From contig NZ_LUKD01000007.1 of assembly GCF_001592745.1 (NCBI RefSeq), positions 27,567 through 91,566 on the forward strand: a stretch of 64,000 bases of DNA, given 5' to 3'. Numbering within the stretch: position 1 is the stretch's first letter; each line of letters starts with the position of its first letter. The notes below the pieces were generated by a model. It ran no database searches, was not told where the DNA came from, and saw only the letters and a list, made by a program, of their open reading frames with translations. Below are positions 7,877 through 16,463 of this stretch, piece by piece. The DNA comes from Bdellovibrio bacteriovorus (GTDB lineage: Bacteria > Bdellovibrionota > Bdellovibrionia > Bdellovibrionales > Bdellovibrionaceae). Made by a program: the position numbers and the translations under genes.

Positions 7877-9952
7877 CTAAAGGAAAATAGCTTCGCAGCG
7901 CAAGCCCACTGCCGCCGGAGCCGTGATCTTTTCACTTGGGCCGAAGATCACGCCCTTCATTTCGCTCCAACCCAACTTCATTAGATCGGTGCGAGAGATC
8001 TTTTCTTCCACTACCAGCTTTTGATAAACCATGGCCGGATGCGCCACCGCGTAACTCTTCATCATGCTCGTCACGGTCAGCTTACTTCCGGCATCCGCTA
8101 AAAGCTTGTTCACGATAACGATACCGCGGTTCAGACTGACAAACTCATAAGGAAGTTTGATTCCATTATCCATCGCAAAAGCTGTCCAGTGCTCTAAAGA
8201 CGTATTCACTTCGGCACCAGATTTGATTCGGCGAATGCGTTCTGCCACCAAGCTTTGTAACTGCGTCTGGTTCACCGTGTTTCTGTTCTTATCACTTAAG
8301 TTCCAGAAGGCACGCGCAATAAGCTCGGCGTTCAGAAGCTCCGTTCCCGCACCCAACACCATCACTTGACGCTGCATGGATTCAGAGATCACTCCGCCCA
8401 TACCGAAGTCAAGAATGTGCAAACGAATTTTAGGATCCGTGACATGCATCATGAAGTTACCTTGATGAAGATCCGAGTGATAAAAGCCGCCACCAAACAT
8501 CACTTCGTTCGCCCAAAGTTTCGCCATATTTTCGATAACGGCTTTTTTCATTTCAGGAGCCACTTCTTTATAAAGCGCCACTTCTTTATCCAGCTTTTTA
8601 CCGATCACCATCTCCTGAACCATCAAATTTGATTCACCTGTGGACTCGTAAATACGAGGCACATTGAATTCGATGTAGTTCTTGTATTCTGGCGTTTTCA
8701 TCAACATAGTCCCGTCGTAACGAGTCTTTGCTAGTTTCTGACGGCGAATCGTATCTTCTTGACTAAGCTCTGCCGTCACCGTTGCGGTGATATCTTCAAT
8801 AATCGGCGTGAGCTTTGGCGCACCCGTTTTACGGAACTCAGGATTGTTATCCAGAATCTTCGCGACTTCAGTCAGGATCACTTTATCTTCTTGCACTCTT
8901 TCAGCAATGCCGGGTTTGATAAAACGAACAACCACGTCATGACGTTTTCCATCGACCATGATCTTTGCGCGATGAACTTGCGCCATTGTTCCTACGCCCA
9001 AAGCTTTTCTTTCAAAATAAGTGAACTTGTAGTTGCCATGTTCTTTGCTGACGATTTGCTCTACCTGCACCCAAGGCACCGGACGTACAGAGTTTTCAAG
9101 AGCACGAAAGACCTCGAGCATTTCGGGACCTAGATCGGCTTGGCGAGCCACAACTTGCAAAAGCTTTTGCAATTGAGGACCACTGTTTTGAACCATGATC
9201 TCAAATTTTTTCATATCCGAGACCAAAAGGTCTCCGCCTAAGTAAGAAGACACGATGAGCTTTTTTGATTCTGGCGACAAGCGCGAGAAGTACTCACTGA
9301 ACATGGTCTCCATGAAGATTCGCATAGTCTTATCTTGTTGTTGCGCGAAACCGTTTTGCGCGATTTTTTCACCCACGCGGTCTAACTCTTTCATACGGTC
9401 GGCCAACAAAGCTTCACTTTCCTGCAATACCCAATTCTCTGCAATTTTTTGCGCTTCTGGATTTTGCAAAAGAGCCATCGCTTGACCCGCTAGCTTCTCC
9501 ATATCCAAAGACTCAGCACCATTTTGCTTTTGCGCCATGTTTTTGAGCTGCTCTTGCTGCCACTCTAAATAGGTATCAATCTGCTTTTGAATGCGCGGGC
9601 TTTCGGCTTCAAAGATTTTCATAGCGCGAGGGCCTTGCTTTTCAAGGATTTCAAGATCTAGTTTCACGCTGTGAGTATTGGGCCAGGCCCCTTTATGAAG
9701 ACGCAAGAACTCTTCAAAGTTCTTCACTTTCACATGTTCCACTTCTTTATTATAGATGCCCTGAAAGTAGGCTTTGGCGCGCTCTAGAATTTCTTGCTTA
9801 TTTTCTTGCGATTCGCCCTGAGCTAAAAGTGCATAAGTCAAAGCCAGTCTTTGCTCAAAAGACAGGTGCAACCCAGTGGAGGCCGGAGTGGCCGCCACCG
9901 CAAACTTCACAACAAATACAAACAAAACAAATATGAATTTTGCCTTAAACAT
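7877..9952 (-). CDS. Sec-exported, degenerate UbiB/ABC1 (ADCK) kinase-like protein
   Basis: 691 residues. Residues 1-20 form a clear signal peptide ending AVA|ATP; 21-230 is a helical Gln/Glu-rich region without recognisable domain. From about 255 onward it matches the UbiB/ABC1 atypical kinase family: QKLLQ (263-266, place of the KxGQ motif), GVGTMAQVHRA (319-329), VVVRFIKPGI (340-349), the catalytic-loop equivalent HSDLHQGN (492-499) and LDFGMGG (514-520). Two key residues differ from the family: Gly of KxGQ is Leu, and the nucleotide-contacting Lys of the VxVKV strand is Arg343. Family members are normally cytoplasmic or mitochondrial, so export is odd. Activity is doubtful; identity of the fold is confident. 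Confidence 0.8.
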   Translation of the reverse strand: MFKAKFIFVLFVFVVKFAVAATPASTGLHLSFEQRLALTYALLAQGESQENKQEILERAKAYFQGIYNKEVEHVKVKNFEEFLRLHKGAWPNTHSVKLDLEILEKQGPRAMKIFEAESPRIQKQIDTYLEWQQEQLKNMAQKQNGAESLDMEKLAGQAMALLQNPEAQKIAENWVLQESEALLADRMKELDRVGEKIAQNGFAQQQDKTMRIFMETMFSEYFSRLSPESKKLIVSSYLGGDLLVSDMKKFEIMVQNSGPQLQKLLQVVARQADLGPEMLEVFRALENSVRPVPWVQVEQIVSKEHGNYKFTYFERKALGVGTMAQVHRAKIMVDGKRHDVVVRFIKPGIAERVQEDKVILTEVAKILDNNPEFRKTGAPKLTPIIEDITATVTAELSQEDTIRRQKLAKTRYDGTMLMKTPEYKNYIEFNVPRIYESTGESNLMVQEMVIGKKLDKEVALYKEVAPEMKKAVIENMAKLWANEVMFGGGFYHSDLHQGNFMMHVTDPKIRLHILDFGMGGVISESMQRQVMVLGAGTELLNAELIARAFWNLSDKNRNTVNQTQLQSLVAERIRRIKSGAEVNTSLEHWTAFAMDNGIKLPYEFVSLNRGIVIVNKLLADAGSKLTVTSMMKSYAVAHPAMVYQKLVVEEKISRTDLMKLGWSEMKGVIFGPSEKITAPAAVGLRCEAIFL

Positions 9953-10128
9953 TGCTTCAACCTTGGAAAGAGACGTTCATTCGGGAAGCAAGAGTGCACG
10001 GACCAGGCCGATGTTAAGATGCGATGAGGATTTTATAGGCTGCTAACGGATTTTACAGCGACGTAAATTGGCAGCCCCTGGGTCATTTTTACCTGTTGAT
10101 TAAAGGGAGGCTCAGGATTGAAAAAACC

Positions 10129-10923
10129 TTACGCCAGCACCTGTACGGTATCTGTTTTTTGGATCAGACCTTCGTTTTCAGGTATCCACAGAGTCCCGAA
10201 AAAGACCCCCGTTCCTTCCTTACGATAGGTCGAAAGAGTTTTTAATGGCTCAGGGCCCTTCTTTTCGCCCGTGATTTGATCAATGGTGATCATCACACAG
10301 CGAGCACTTTTTTTGGGTTGGGAAAATATGACCTCCCCGACACGGATGCGACTCCATCCGTCTTCCTCAAAAGCGGACTGACCATGAAACACGATATTAG
10401 GACGAAAGCGGTCGATACTCACAGGTTCAGGTAAGCGCGAATTTAGATCTTCAAGACTTTTTGTATTTACCAATAATAAGGGTCTTGCGTCGGCAAACCG
10501 CACTTCAGGCTTCCAGGTTTCTTCTTGTAAAGAACGCACACGTCGTTGCGAGAACGGAGCATAGCGGACAAGTTTACAGTTCACACCCAAGTATTGTGAA
10601 ATACCCTGCGAGTATAAATCAGGCTCTAGGGCTGCCTCAAAGCTGTCATTCCAAACCTGCACCGTGATTTTTCTTTTGAAAGAATTGTTCTTTGAAATTT
10701 TAAAGAACATTTTTTGAAAACCGATGGTTAAAGAAGCCTCATCTTGAAAGACCTCAATCGTCGCAATCTTGGGGAGCGTTCTTTGCGAAAGAAATTTTCC
10801 ATTTTCATCGACGAGCATCCATTGGCGATCCCCTTCCGGGCCTTCCGATGTGATTTTCATATCTTTCACGCTTTGGGCTCGCGCGGATTTAATGGGATAG
10901 ATAAAAAGCTCTTCGATTTTCAT
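10129..10923 (-). CDS. MOSC-domain protein (YcbX-like)
   Basis: About 264 residues with an N-terminal beta-barrel (IEELFIYPIKSARAQSV, GDRQWMLVDENGKFLSQR) followed by a MOSC domain (FRPNIVFHG, RIRVGEV, CARCVMITID-type loop with KKSARCVMITIDQITG). The conserved cysteine of that loop is the presumed molybdenum-cofactor ligand, as in YcbX and the mARC proteins that reduce N-hydroxylated compounds. Unlike E. coli YcbX it has no C-terminal ferredoxin domain, so it would need a separate electron donor. The ATG at 10923 is chosen over one 12 codons upstream because MKIEELFIYPIKS is the usual beginning. Divergent from the XRE operon. Confidence 0.85.
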   Translation of the reverse strand: MKIEELFIYPIKSARAQSVKDMKITSEGPEGDRQWMLVDENGKFLSQRTLPKIATIEVFQDEASLTIGFQKMFFKISKNNSFKRKITVQVWNDSFEAALEPDLYSQGISQYLGVNCKLVRYAPFSQRRVRSLQEETWKPEVRFADARPLLLVNTKSLEDLNSRLPEPVSIDRFRPNIVFHGQSAFEEDGWSRIRVGEVIFSQPKKSARCVMITIDQITGEKKGPEPLKTLSTYRKEGTGVFFGTLWIPENEGLIQKTDTVQVLA

Positions 10924-11223
10924 GCTAATGATGCTTTCGTTTTGTTTCAGCAAATGCAAGCCTTAACTGGCAGTGTTGCATTCCCCGCTTGCATTTCTAA
11001 GGGGCCTTTATATACTGACCTTGCCAAACGGCTTTGAGGCTTTTGTCTGTTGCCTAAATAGACTACTCGTAGGGCTGATGTTTTCACCTCGTTATCAGCT
11101 CGATTAAGACACATCGAAATAATTATCCGTTCACGAGAACTTGTTCTCTGGAACGAGAATTTTGTACCTGAATCATGAAAGTTTTTAAAAACTAAGATTG
11201 GTTTAGTCGAAAGGTCTTTTTCT
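10924..11223. other. Divergent intergenic region, 300 bp, no gene
   Basis: Lies between the start of the MOSC gene and the XRE regulator. Apart from the GAGAAC/GTTCTC palindrome listed separately and an A/T-rich stretch just before 11224, nothing coding or structured was recognised. It presumably carries the two divergent promoters. Confidence 0.5.
11135..11148. promoter_or_regulatory. Palindromic candidate operator GAGAAC-TT-GTTCTC
   Basis: A perfect 14-bp palindrome sits 75 bp before the XRE-family regulator gene, and the half-site word CGAGAA recurs at 11134-11139 and 11154-11159, spaced 20 bp apart (two helical turns). HTH_XRE proteins usually bind such dyads upstream of their own genes, so autoregulation is a reasonable inference. 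Confidence 0.45.
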
Positions 11224-11529
11224 ATGAGCCTGACTCAAAGTTTACGTCGCATCTTAGATGATCGAAAGCTCACCGTGGCCCAGCTCTCTCGCCTTTCCGG
11301 CGTGCCCGCAAAAACCATTTACCATTGGCTGGCGGGACAACAGCCACGCAAGATCGAACATCTGTTTCGCATCAGCGATATTTTAAATCTTTCCATCGAA
11401 GAGCTATATGGTCGCAGCAAGAAAGAACCCCACGTGGATCTGATTCCCACCCAACTGACCGAACAAATCAATGCCGGCATCTATGAGGTGATACTTCGTC
11501 CTTATGGAAAACGTCAGGATGAGCCGTGA
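11224..11529 (+). CDS. Small XRE-family helix-turn-helix regulator
   Basis: 101 residues with a lambda-repressor-like HTH over about residues 6-60 (RRILDDRKLTVAQLSRLSGVPAKTIYHWLAG, then a helix ISDILNLSIEELYG). The tail of about 40 residues has no known domain. The gene overlaps the next one by GTGA, so the two are almost certainly cotranslated. A perfect dyad upstream suggests autoregulation. The target genes are unknown. Confidence 0.8.
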   Translation: MSLTQSLRRILDDRKLTVAQLSRLSGVPAKTIYHWLAGQQPRKIEHLFRISDILNLSIEELYGRSKKEPHVDLIPTQLTEQINAGIYEVILRPYGKRQDEP

Positions 11530-12044
11530 AGGAATCCTGGCGTTTAGCTATCATCGCGCTGGGCTTGTCTATCTGCCTTCTTCTTTTGGCAGAGGCCAAC
11601 TCTTCACAGCCCTTTTTATGGAGTGAGATCATCGAGCGTTATCGGTTTCATCGGAATACCGCGCACTTTTTATCCGAAACCCAGGATCTTTTCGAAAACT
11701 CACAAGCCTGTGGACTCTTTTTACTTAATAAAAAGCAAAACATCTTCTATCAGGGCCTGGCTCTGGAATCTTCCGAGACGCCTTTAGAAATCACCGACCA
11801 GCTGAAAGGTCGCGTTCCCTGGGGAGTAGAAATTCAAAAACTATGGTTCGGTGATTATTTACAGAAAAAGAATATTCGTAAGATAGACGGCAAGTCCTAC
11901 ATCCAATTTTCAACTCGGCTTTTCTTTGAACTGAAAGCGATCCCCCATCCTTGGATTGAAGTTAAGAAGGCTTCTTTTCCTGCTCATGTCGTCACCAATC
12001 ACGAAGGAGAGATCTTAGATTGCGCCGCTCAGGCTTCGTACTAG
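11526..12044 (+). CDS. Membrane-anchored protein of unknown function, coupled to XRE regulator
   Basis: 172 residues. One N-terminal hydrophobic segment (about residues 6-24, LAIIALGLSICLLLLAEA) could be a signal peptide or an anchor; the rest is soluble and probably periplasmic, with two cysteines (in SQACGLFLL and ILDCAAQ). No domain was recognised. Translation starts at GTG 11526, which overlaps the stop of the regulator by four bases (GTGA). This pairing is compatible with a membrane sensor acting on the cytoplasmic HTH protein, but that is speculation. Confidence 0.65.
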   Translation: MKESWRLAIIALGLSICLLLLAEANSSQPFLWSEIIERYRFHRNTAHFLSETQDLFENSQACGLFLLNKKQNIFYQGLALESSETPLEITDQLKGRVPWGVEIQKLWFGDYLQKKNIRKIDGKSYIQFSTRLFFELKAIPHPWIEVKKASFPAHVVTNHEGEILDCAAQASY

Positions 12045-12212
12045 CCAGCCTTTCTGATTTCCGCCGTTCCGGAAATTAAAATACCTTGGATGTTATTCAC
12101 CTGAAAAAATCGCCCCCTCCACCCCGCCAGTACTGGCATAGAATAGTGAAACGGGGGGGGGCCGGACTTCCAACTCGCAAACCGAAATCTTAACGCTCGT
12201 GTTTCAAAAATA

Positions 12213-12239
12213 AAAAGGGTCTCTGTTCGAGACCCTTTT
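12213..12239. terminator. Bidirectional rho-independent terminator
   Basis: Perfect 11-bp stem AAAAGGGTCTC / GAGACCCTTTT with a 5-base loop between the convergent membrane-protein and DHS-like genes; A-runs and T-runs on both sides allow it to work in both directions. Confidence 0.85.
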
Positions 12240-12271
12240 CTTAACTGACTTTTTACTATGGGTACAAAAAC

Positions 12272-13243
12272 TTACCAACCCAAAACATATCCGAAGATCA
12301 AAGGCGCACAAATAGTCGCATCTGATTCAACGATGTAGCTTGGAGTTGTTGGAGCCAATTTACCCCAAGTGATCTTCTCATTTGGAATAGCGCCAGAGTA
12401 TGAACCGTAAGATGTCGTAGAGTCAGAGATTTGGCAGAAGTAGCTCCACAAAGGAACATCTTCGTGACCCAAGTCTTGCTCAAGCATCGGAACCACACAA
12501 ATTGGGAAGTCCCCAGCGATACCACCACCGATTTGGAAGAAGCCTACAGGAGCCGCTTTAGAAGCACCCATGTACCACTCTGCCCACGTCTTCATGTACT
12601 CGATACCACCTTTAACCGTCGTCGACTTTTTGATGTCACCTTTAATGCAGTGACCAGCAAAGATGTTACCCAATGTGGAGTCTTCCCAACCCGGAACAAC
12701 CATTGGAAGATTTTTTTCAGCCGCAGCTAACAACCAAGAATTTTTTGGATCAATTTGGTAGTACTGCTCAAGCTTTCCAGAAAGAAGGATTTTGTACATG
12801 AATTCGTGTGGGAAGTAAGACTCGCCTTTTTTATCAGCGTCTTGCCAGTATTCCAACACCACGTTTTCAATACGACGGATGGCTTCTTCTTCAGGAATGC
12901 AAGTGTCCGTCACACGGTTTAAGTGCTTTTCCAAAAGTTTTTGTTCATCTTGCGGAGTCAAATCACGGTAGTTCGGAATGCGCTCGTAGTGATCGTGAGC
13001 AACCAAGTTGAATACGTCTTCTTCAAGGTTTGCACCTGTACAAGAAATAGCGTGAACTTTTCCTTGGCGGATCATCTCTGCCAATGAAAGACCCAACTCA
13101 GCTGTCGACATAGCACCTGCTAGTGTCACAAGCATTTGGCCTTTGTTATCGATGTGTTTTTTGTAGCCTTTAGCTGCGTCTTTCAATGCAGCGGCATTAA
13201 AGTGGCGGTAGTGATGATCGATAAACTGTGTAATAGGTCCCAT
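12272..13243 (-). CDS. Deoxyhypusine-synthase-like protein
   Basis: 323 residues of the deoxyhypusine synthase (DHS) family, NAD-dependent enzymes that transfer the aminobutyl group of spermidine. Visible signatures are LVTLAGAMSTAELG, ISCTGANLEED (NAD-binding loop), VPGWEDSTLGN, the Gly-rich FFQIGGGIAGDFPI and ITWGKL, whose Lys295 matches the catalytic lysine of eukaryotic DHS (SWGK). Bacteria have no eIF5A, so the true acceptor must be different; some bacterial members of this family are known to make polyamines such as homospermidine. An AAGGAG ribosome-binding site precedes the ATG. The family assignment is firm, the reaction is not. Confidence 0.88.
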   Translation of the reverse strand: MGPITQFIDHHYRHFNAAALKDAAKGYKKHIDNKGQMLVTLAGAMSTAELGLSLAEMIRQGKVHAISCTGANLEEDVFNLVAHDHYERIPNYRDLTPQDEQKLLEKHLNRVTDTCIPEEEAIRRIENVVLEYWQDADKKGESYFPHEFMYKILLSGKLEQYYQIDPKNSWLLAAAEKNLPMVVPGWEDSTLGNIFAGHCIKGDIKKSTTVKGGIEYMKTWAEWYMGASKAAPVGFFQIGGGIAGDFPICVVPMLEQDLGHEDVPLWSYFCQISDSTTSYGSYSGAIPNEKITWGKLAPTTPSYIVESDATICAPLIFGYVLGW

Positions 13244-13355
13244 TTCAGCTCCTTGTGTTTTTAATGAAAGCTGAAAGGCTTCACGCCGGGTGAACCGTTT
13301 AAAGACTTCTAGCTACCATCAAAGGACCCCGAAAGTAGCACTTTTAACGTAAAAC

Positions 13356-14411
13356 TCAAGAAGAGAATGGCTTTTGCCCGACAACGGCCTTGGCGAAAAA
13401 GCCTTGATCCTTTTTAATCTTCGCGAAGCCTTGGTAAGACAGCAGCCCTTCCATCGGATTCATGGTGTAGTTCTTGTAAAAAGGTTCATGAAAATCCACC
13501 GGGAATTGCTCTAAAGCCCAATCAAAGTCTTTGGCATCTTCTTTTTGCACAGAGTCGACAAAGCCAAAAAGCCCCCCTTCTTTAAGGACACGGTGGCCTT
13601 CAGCAACGGCTTGGCGACGAATCTCTAAAGGAAGTTCATGAAACAAAAAGCAAGAATAAACAAGATCGAACTTGCCGCCTTGGAAAGGCAAATCTTCTGC
13701 CGCCCCTTGCACAAAATCCAGGCGATCGAAATCGTGCAAATTGTCCTGCGCCTTTTTCAAGTAAGGGTAGCTTAAATCCAAAACCGTGATACGCGCCTTC
13801 GGGAAAGCGAGCTTCATAAAACGAGTGAGTCTTCCCGTTCCGGCAGCGACTTCTAAAAAGTGAAGCCCTTCCCCTTGCCCCGGATAAACATCCTTCACTA
13901 ATGGAATAATCAGTCGGCGCATGGCATCCGCAGCACCGGAAAACAGAATCTCCACTTGGTGCTCATAGAGATCCGCAGACTCTTTCGTCAGATAACCACC
14001 GGTTTGAAAATGAAAATTACGTTGGTAGTATTCAGGAAGTTCTTTTAGAAATTCATTCGCTTCGTCATTAAAATCTTTTTGATTTCGATCCGTACGACGT
14101 TTGGCGATCTGATAGCCATCCATGATAATCCGCGGATAACGACGAAAATGTTCGGCCAGATTTTCAGGCTTTAAAACATCCATCGGATAATAGCCGTGCT
14201 GAATGTTTTCAGCGTCTTTCTTTAAAAGACGATACAACTCTGTATAGGCCAATTTCATTTTCTGCGGTTCAAGAGATTGACGGTGTTTGCGTTTGCCCGT
14301 CGTTAAGAATTCAAAAATGGGAAGAGAAAACTGCTGGGCTGCAAAGTGAGCGGAGCGTGCTAAAGAGTATCCAAGAGTGATTTTGTCCTGATAAGGAATT
14401 CGCAGCTTCAT
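13356..14411 (-). CDS. Class I SAM-dependent methyltransferase
   Basis: 351 residues. The C-terminal half is a Rossmann methyltransferase: motif I FLEVAAGTGRLTRF, acidic motif II end VLDLSYPYL, motif III GAAEDLPF and motif IV FDLVYSCFLFHELP, typical of the Methyltransf_11 group (UbiE-like). The N-terminal about 170 residues are helical and unassigned; a RKHR-rich segment is present. Substrate unknown. AAGG precedes the ATG at 14411. Confidence 0.82.
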   Translation of the reverse strand: MKLRIPYQDKITLGYSLARSAHFAAQQFSLPIFEFLTTGKRKHRQSLEPQKMKLAYTELYRLLKKDAENIQHGYYPMDVLKPENLAEHFRRYPRIIMDGYQIAKRRTDRNQKDFNDEANEFLKELPEYYQRNFHFQTGGYLTKESADLYEHQVEILFSGAADAMRRLIIPLVKDVYPGQGEGLHFLEVAAGTGRLTRFMKLAFPKARITVLDLSYPYLKKAQDNLHDFDRLDFVQGAAEDLPFQGGKFDLVYSCFLFHELPLEIRRQAVAEGHRVLKEGGLFGFVDSVQKEDAKDFDWALEQFPVDFHEPFYKNYTMNPMEGLLSYQGFAKIKKDQGFFAKAVVGQKPFSS

Positions 14412-14480
14412 AGAAACCTTCTTTCCTTATCAGAATACCCTTGCGTCCCTGGATACACAAGGACCGACGATACGATGATG

Positions 14481-15284
14481 CTACTGTTCCTTGGCAATTG
14501 GCAGCGTGCAACGACCGTAGGCCACAAGCCCCTGCGGGATCTGATCCTGCGTCAAAAGGGCGGAATCCCGCTGTCGAGTGCGCGCCAAGGCATGTGTGCT
14601 TTCTAAGGAAGACTCGAAATACTCAACACCCACCACTTTGTGTGTTTTTGTTTCACGGTAGATGACGGTGTGAGTGATAGAATAAGGCACGCGGTCGGAG
14701 GTCTTTGCCAGTGCCGCTTTACCTTTATTTTGATAGGCTTCCATTTGTTTTTGATAGAACTCATTCTGGTGACGATCAACCGATTCAATCGTGGCCTCAA
14801 TCACTTCTGTCGCGACAGCACTTTGCCCTTCAGCCAAAGCGAGAGACAAAGAGGTCCCATGTATTTTTGCCGAGTTAAAATAGGCATTGATATTTTTAAA
14901 TCCAGAATAAAAACGACGAGAAATTTCGGCTGCAGATAACTCTTTCACTGAGGCTTCTTCAGAAACCTCAAAACCGACACAGTTTTCGAAGTGCCGAGTC
15001 AGGTCGGTTGTTTTCACACGCTCTTGCCAGGAAAGAACCCCGGGAATAACGACAGAGTATTCGGTGCTGTAAATATCATTCGTCGGCATTTTAAAAAGTT
15101 CAATACCGGGCCTAGGAGCAATACGTCCGCGAGCATCGACAGAATAAATATTCTTAAGAAAAGCATAGGAGCGATCGAACAACACCGCGTCTTCAGAGCT
15201 GAGCGAGGTCATGGCCGCTTGGGATGACAAAGAAAGGCTGACAATAAAAGACGAAAGAAGGAAGGCCATTCTGGGCTTTTTCAT
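14481..15284 (-). CDS. Exported protein of unknown function
   Basis: 267 residues beginning with a classical signal peptide (MKKPRMAFLLSSFIVSLSLSSQA|A). The mature part is mixed alpha/beta with two or three cysteines (ENCVGFEV, GRCTLP) and no recognised domain. An upstream in-frame ATG at 15338 would put extra residues before the signal sequence; the ATG at 15284 with GGAG seven bases upstream is preferred. Probably periplasmic and lineage-specific. Confidence 0.7.
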   Translation of the reverse strand: MKKPRMAFLLSSFIVSLSLSSQAAMTSLSSEDAVLFDRSYAFLKNIYSVDARGRIAPRPGIELFKMPTNDIYSTEYSVVIPGVLSWQERVKTTDLTRHFENCVGFEVSEEASVKELSAAEISRRFYSGFKNINAYFNSAKIHGTSLSLALAEGQSAVATEVIEATIESVDRHQNEFYQKQMEAYQNKGKAALAKTSDRVPYSITHTVIYRETKTHKVVGVEYFESSLESTHALARTRQRDSALLTQDQIPQGLVAYGRCTLPIAKEQ

Positions 15285-15416
15285 AAACGACTCCAATGAA
15301 TTTCTAAGGAGCCATAAGTATGCCATCCCAAAGAGCATCTGAAGTCTTTATGAAGTCAGGGCTCTGCCTAAGAATCTAGGCAGGCCGCCAAAAAATGGCA
15401 CCGAATAGGCTGAATG

Positions 15417-15566
15417 CTATTCGAGAGAGGCAGACACTTGAGCGGCTGCGGCCGCCTTGCGAGCGATCTTTTTCTCTTTATACCAGTGAACGAAAGTGGC
15501 TCCGACCAGAGCAAAGCCAATAAGGATAATAATTCCGATCAAAGTGAACCATGCTAAAACTATCAT
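15417..15566 (-). CDS. 49-residue membrane protein coupled to tcdA
   Basis: Reverse-strand frame that reads MIVLAWFTLIGIIILIGFAL..., one strong transmembrane helix (about residues 2-26), then a basic cytoplasmic-type tail (KEKKIARK) and an Ala-rich end. Its ATG overlaps the stop codon of tcdA in ATGA, so it should be translated by reinitiation. The positive-inside rule places the tail in the cytoplasm. It is too short for most gene callers. No function assigned. Confidence 0.6.
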   Translation of the reverse strand: MIVLAWFTLIGIIILIGFALVGATFVHWYKEKKIARKAAAAAQVSASLE

Positions 15567-16453
15567 TCTTCACCCACATTTTTTGTTGGTGCGTTGGCCG
15601 CTTTAACATCAGCATGGATCTGGTTCACGATATAAGAAGCCATCGCTAAACCGAAAGATCCCGTTACGAAGCTGGCCGTTCCGTGAATCACATTGCGATT
15701 GTCACAACCGTGAAGACTGCTCTTTGTGGGACACACACATTTGAAGCCCTGACCATTATCGTATTTCAGTTCTTCTGGTAAGCGTGGAATTTCGTCGGAG
15801 AATACACAAGGAATGCCGAATTTTTTGGTATCCGGAAAGTTGAACTTTTGGCGCAAAATTTTGCGCACAGAAGCGGCCATCGGATCGGCGTAAGTTTCGC
15901 CCAAGTCCATCAACTTAATACGGAGTGGATCCATTTTCGCAGCCGAACCACCAGAAGTGATCACTTTAATACCACGTGATTTGCAAGTCGCTAGTAAGTG
16001 AGTTTTTGCGGTCATGTTGTCGATCGCATCGACAATGAAATCTGGATTGTGCGACAACATCATCTCCGAATTTTCTTCGTTATAGAATTCAGGGATCACA
16101 TTCACCGTCGCTTGAGGATTGATCTTACGAAGACGCTCCCCCATGACCTCGGCTTTTTTCTTTCCAACAAGACCTTGAAGTGCGTGAAGCTGACGGTTGG
16201 CGTTGGTGATGCAGATTTCATCGAAATCAATAATCGTCAATTTGCCTACGCCCGAACGAGCCAATGATTCCGCAGCCCAAGAGCCGACGCCACCCAAACC
16301 AATCACCATCACGTGCGTGTTGAAAAGTTTTTTCATCACATCATCGCCCACCAAACGGCCCATGCGATCAAAACGACGGTGCAAAACGTATTGCGTTTCT
16401 GGTGGTTGAGGCAGATTTGTTTCTGGAGTTTGTTGTTCAGGAGTTTGGTTCAT
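15563..16453 (-). CDS. tcdA: tRNA threonylcarbamoyladenosine dehydratase (TcdA/YgdL)
   Basis: E1-like (ThiF/MoeB superfamily) ATP-dependent enzyme that cyclises t6A37 of tRNAs to ct6A. The 296 residues show the TcdA pattern: RFDRMGRLVG near residue 28, the nucleotide-binding VIGLGGVGSWAAESLARSG, IDFDEICITNANRQLHAL, FIVDAIDNMTAK and a Cys-rich C-terminal segment (KCVCPTKSSLHGC). A Pro/Gln-rich leader of about 22 residues precedes the conserved part. GGAGAGACC lies before the ATG. Followed by the 49-residue coupled membrane protein. Confidence 0.9.
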   Translation of the reverse strand: MNQTPEQQTPETNLPQPPETQYVLHRRFDRMGRLVGDDVMKKLFNTHVMVIGLGGVGSWAAESLARSGVGKLTIIDFDEICITNANRQLHALQGLVGKKKAEVMGERLRKINPQATVNVIPEFYNEENSEMMLSHNPDFIVDAIDNMTAKTHLLATCKSRGIKVITSGGSAAKMDPLRIKLMDLGETYADPMAASVRKILRQKFNFPDTKKFGIPCVFSDEIPRLPEELKYDNGQGFKCVCPTKSSLHGCDNRNVIHGTASFVTGSFGLAMASYIVNQIHADVKAANAPTKNVGEE

Positions 16454-16463
16454 GGTCTCTCCG

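Noticed and set aside
10037-10076. GGCTGC...GGCAGCC stem as a riboswitch upstream of the UbiB-like gene
   Set aside because: A nested hairpin is visible but no known riboswitch core was recognised, and it may simply terminate the MOSC transcript.
12108-12165. G-rich/C-rich stretch with GCCAGTACTGGC palindrome as a decayed third copy of elements A/B
   Set aside because: Core words GTCCG, GAACCG, TGAGCC and GGCGTGCC are absent; the C-run/G-run pairing is imperfect.
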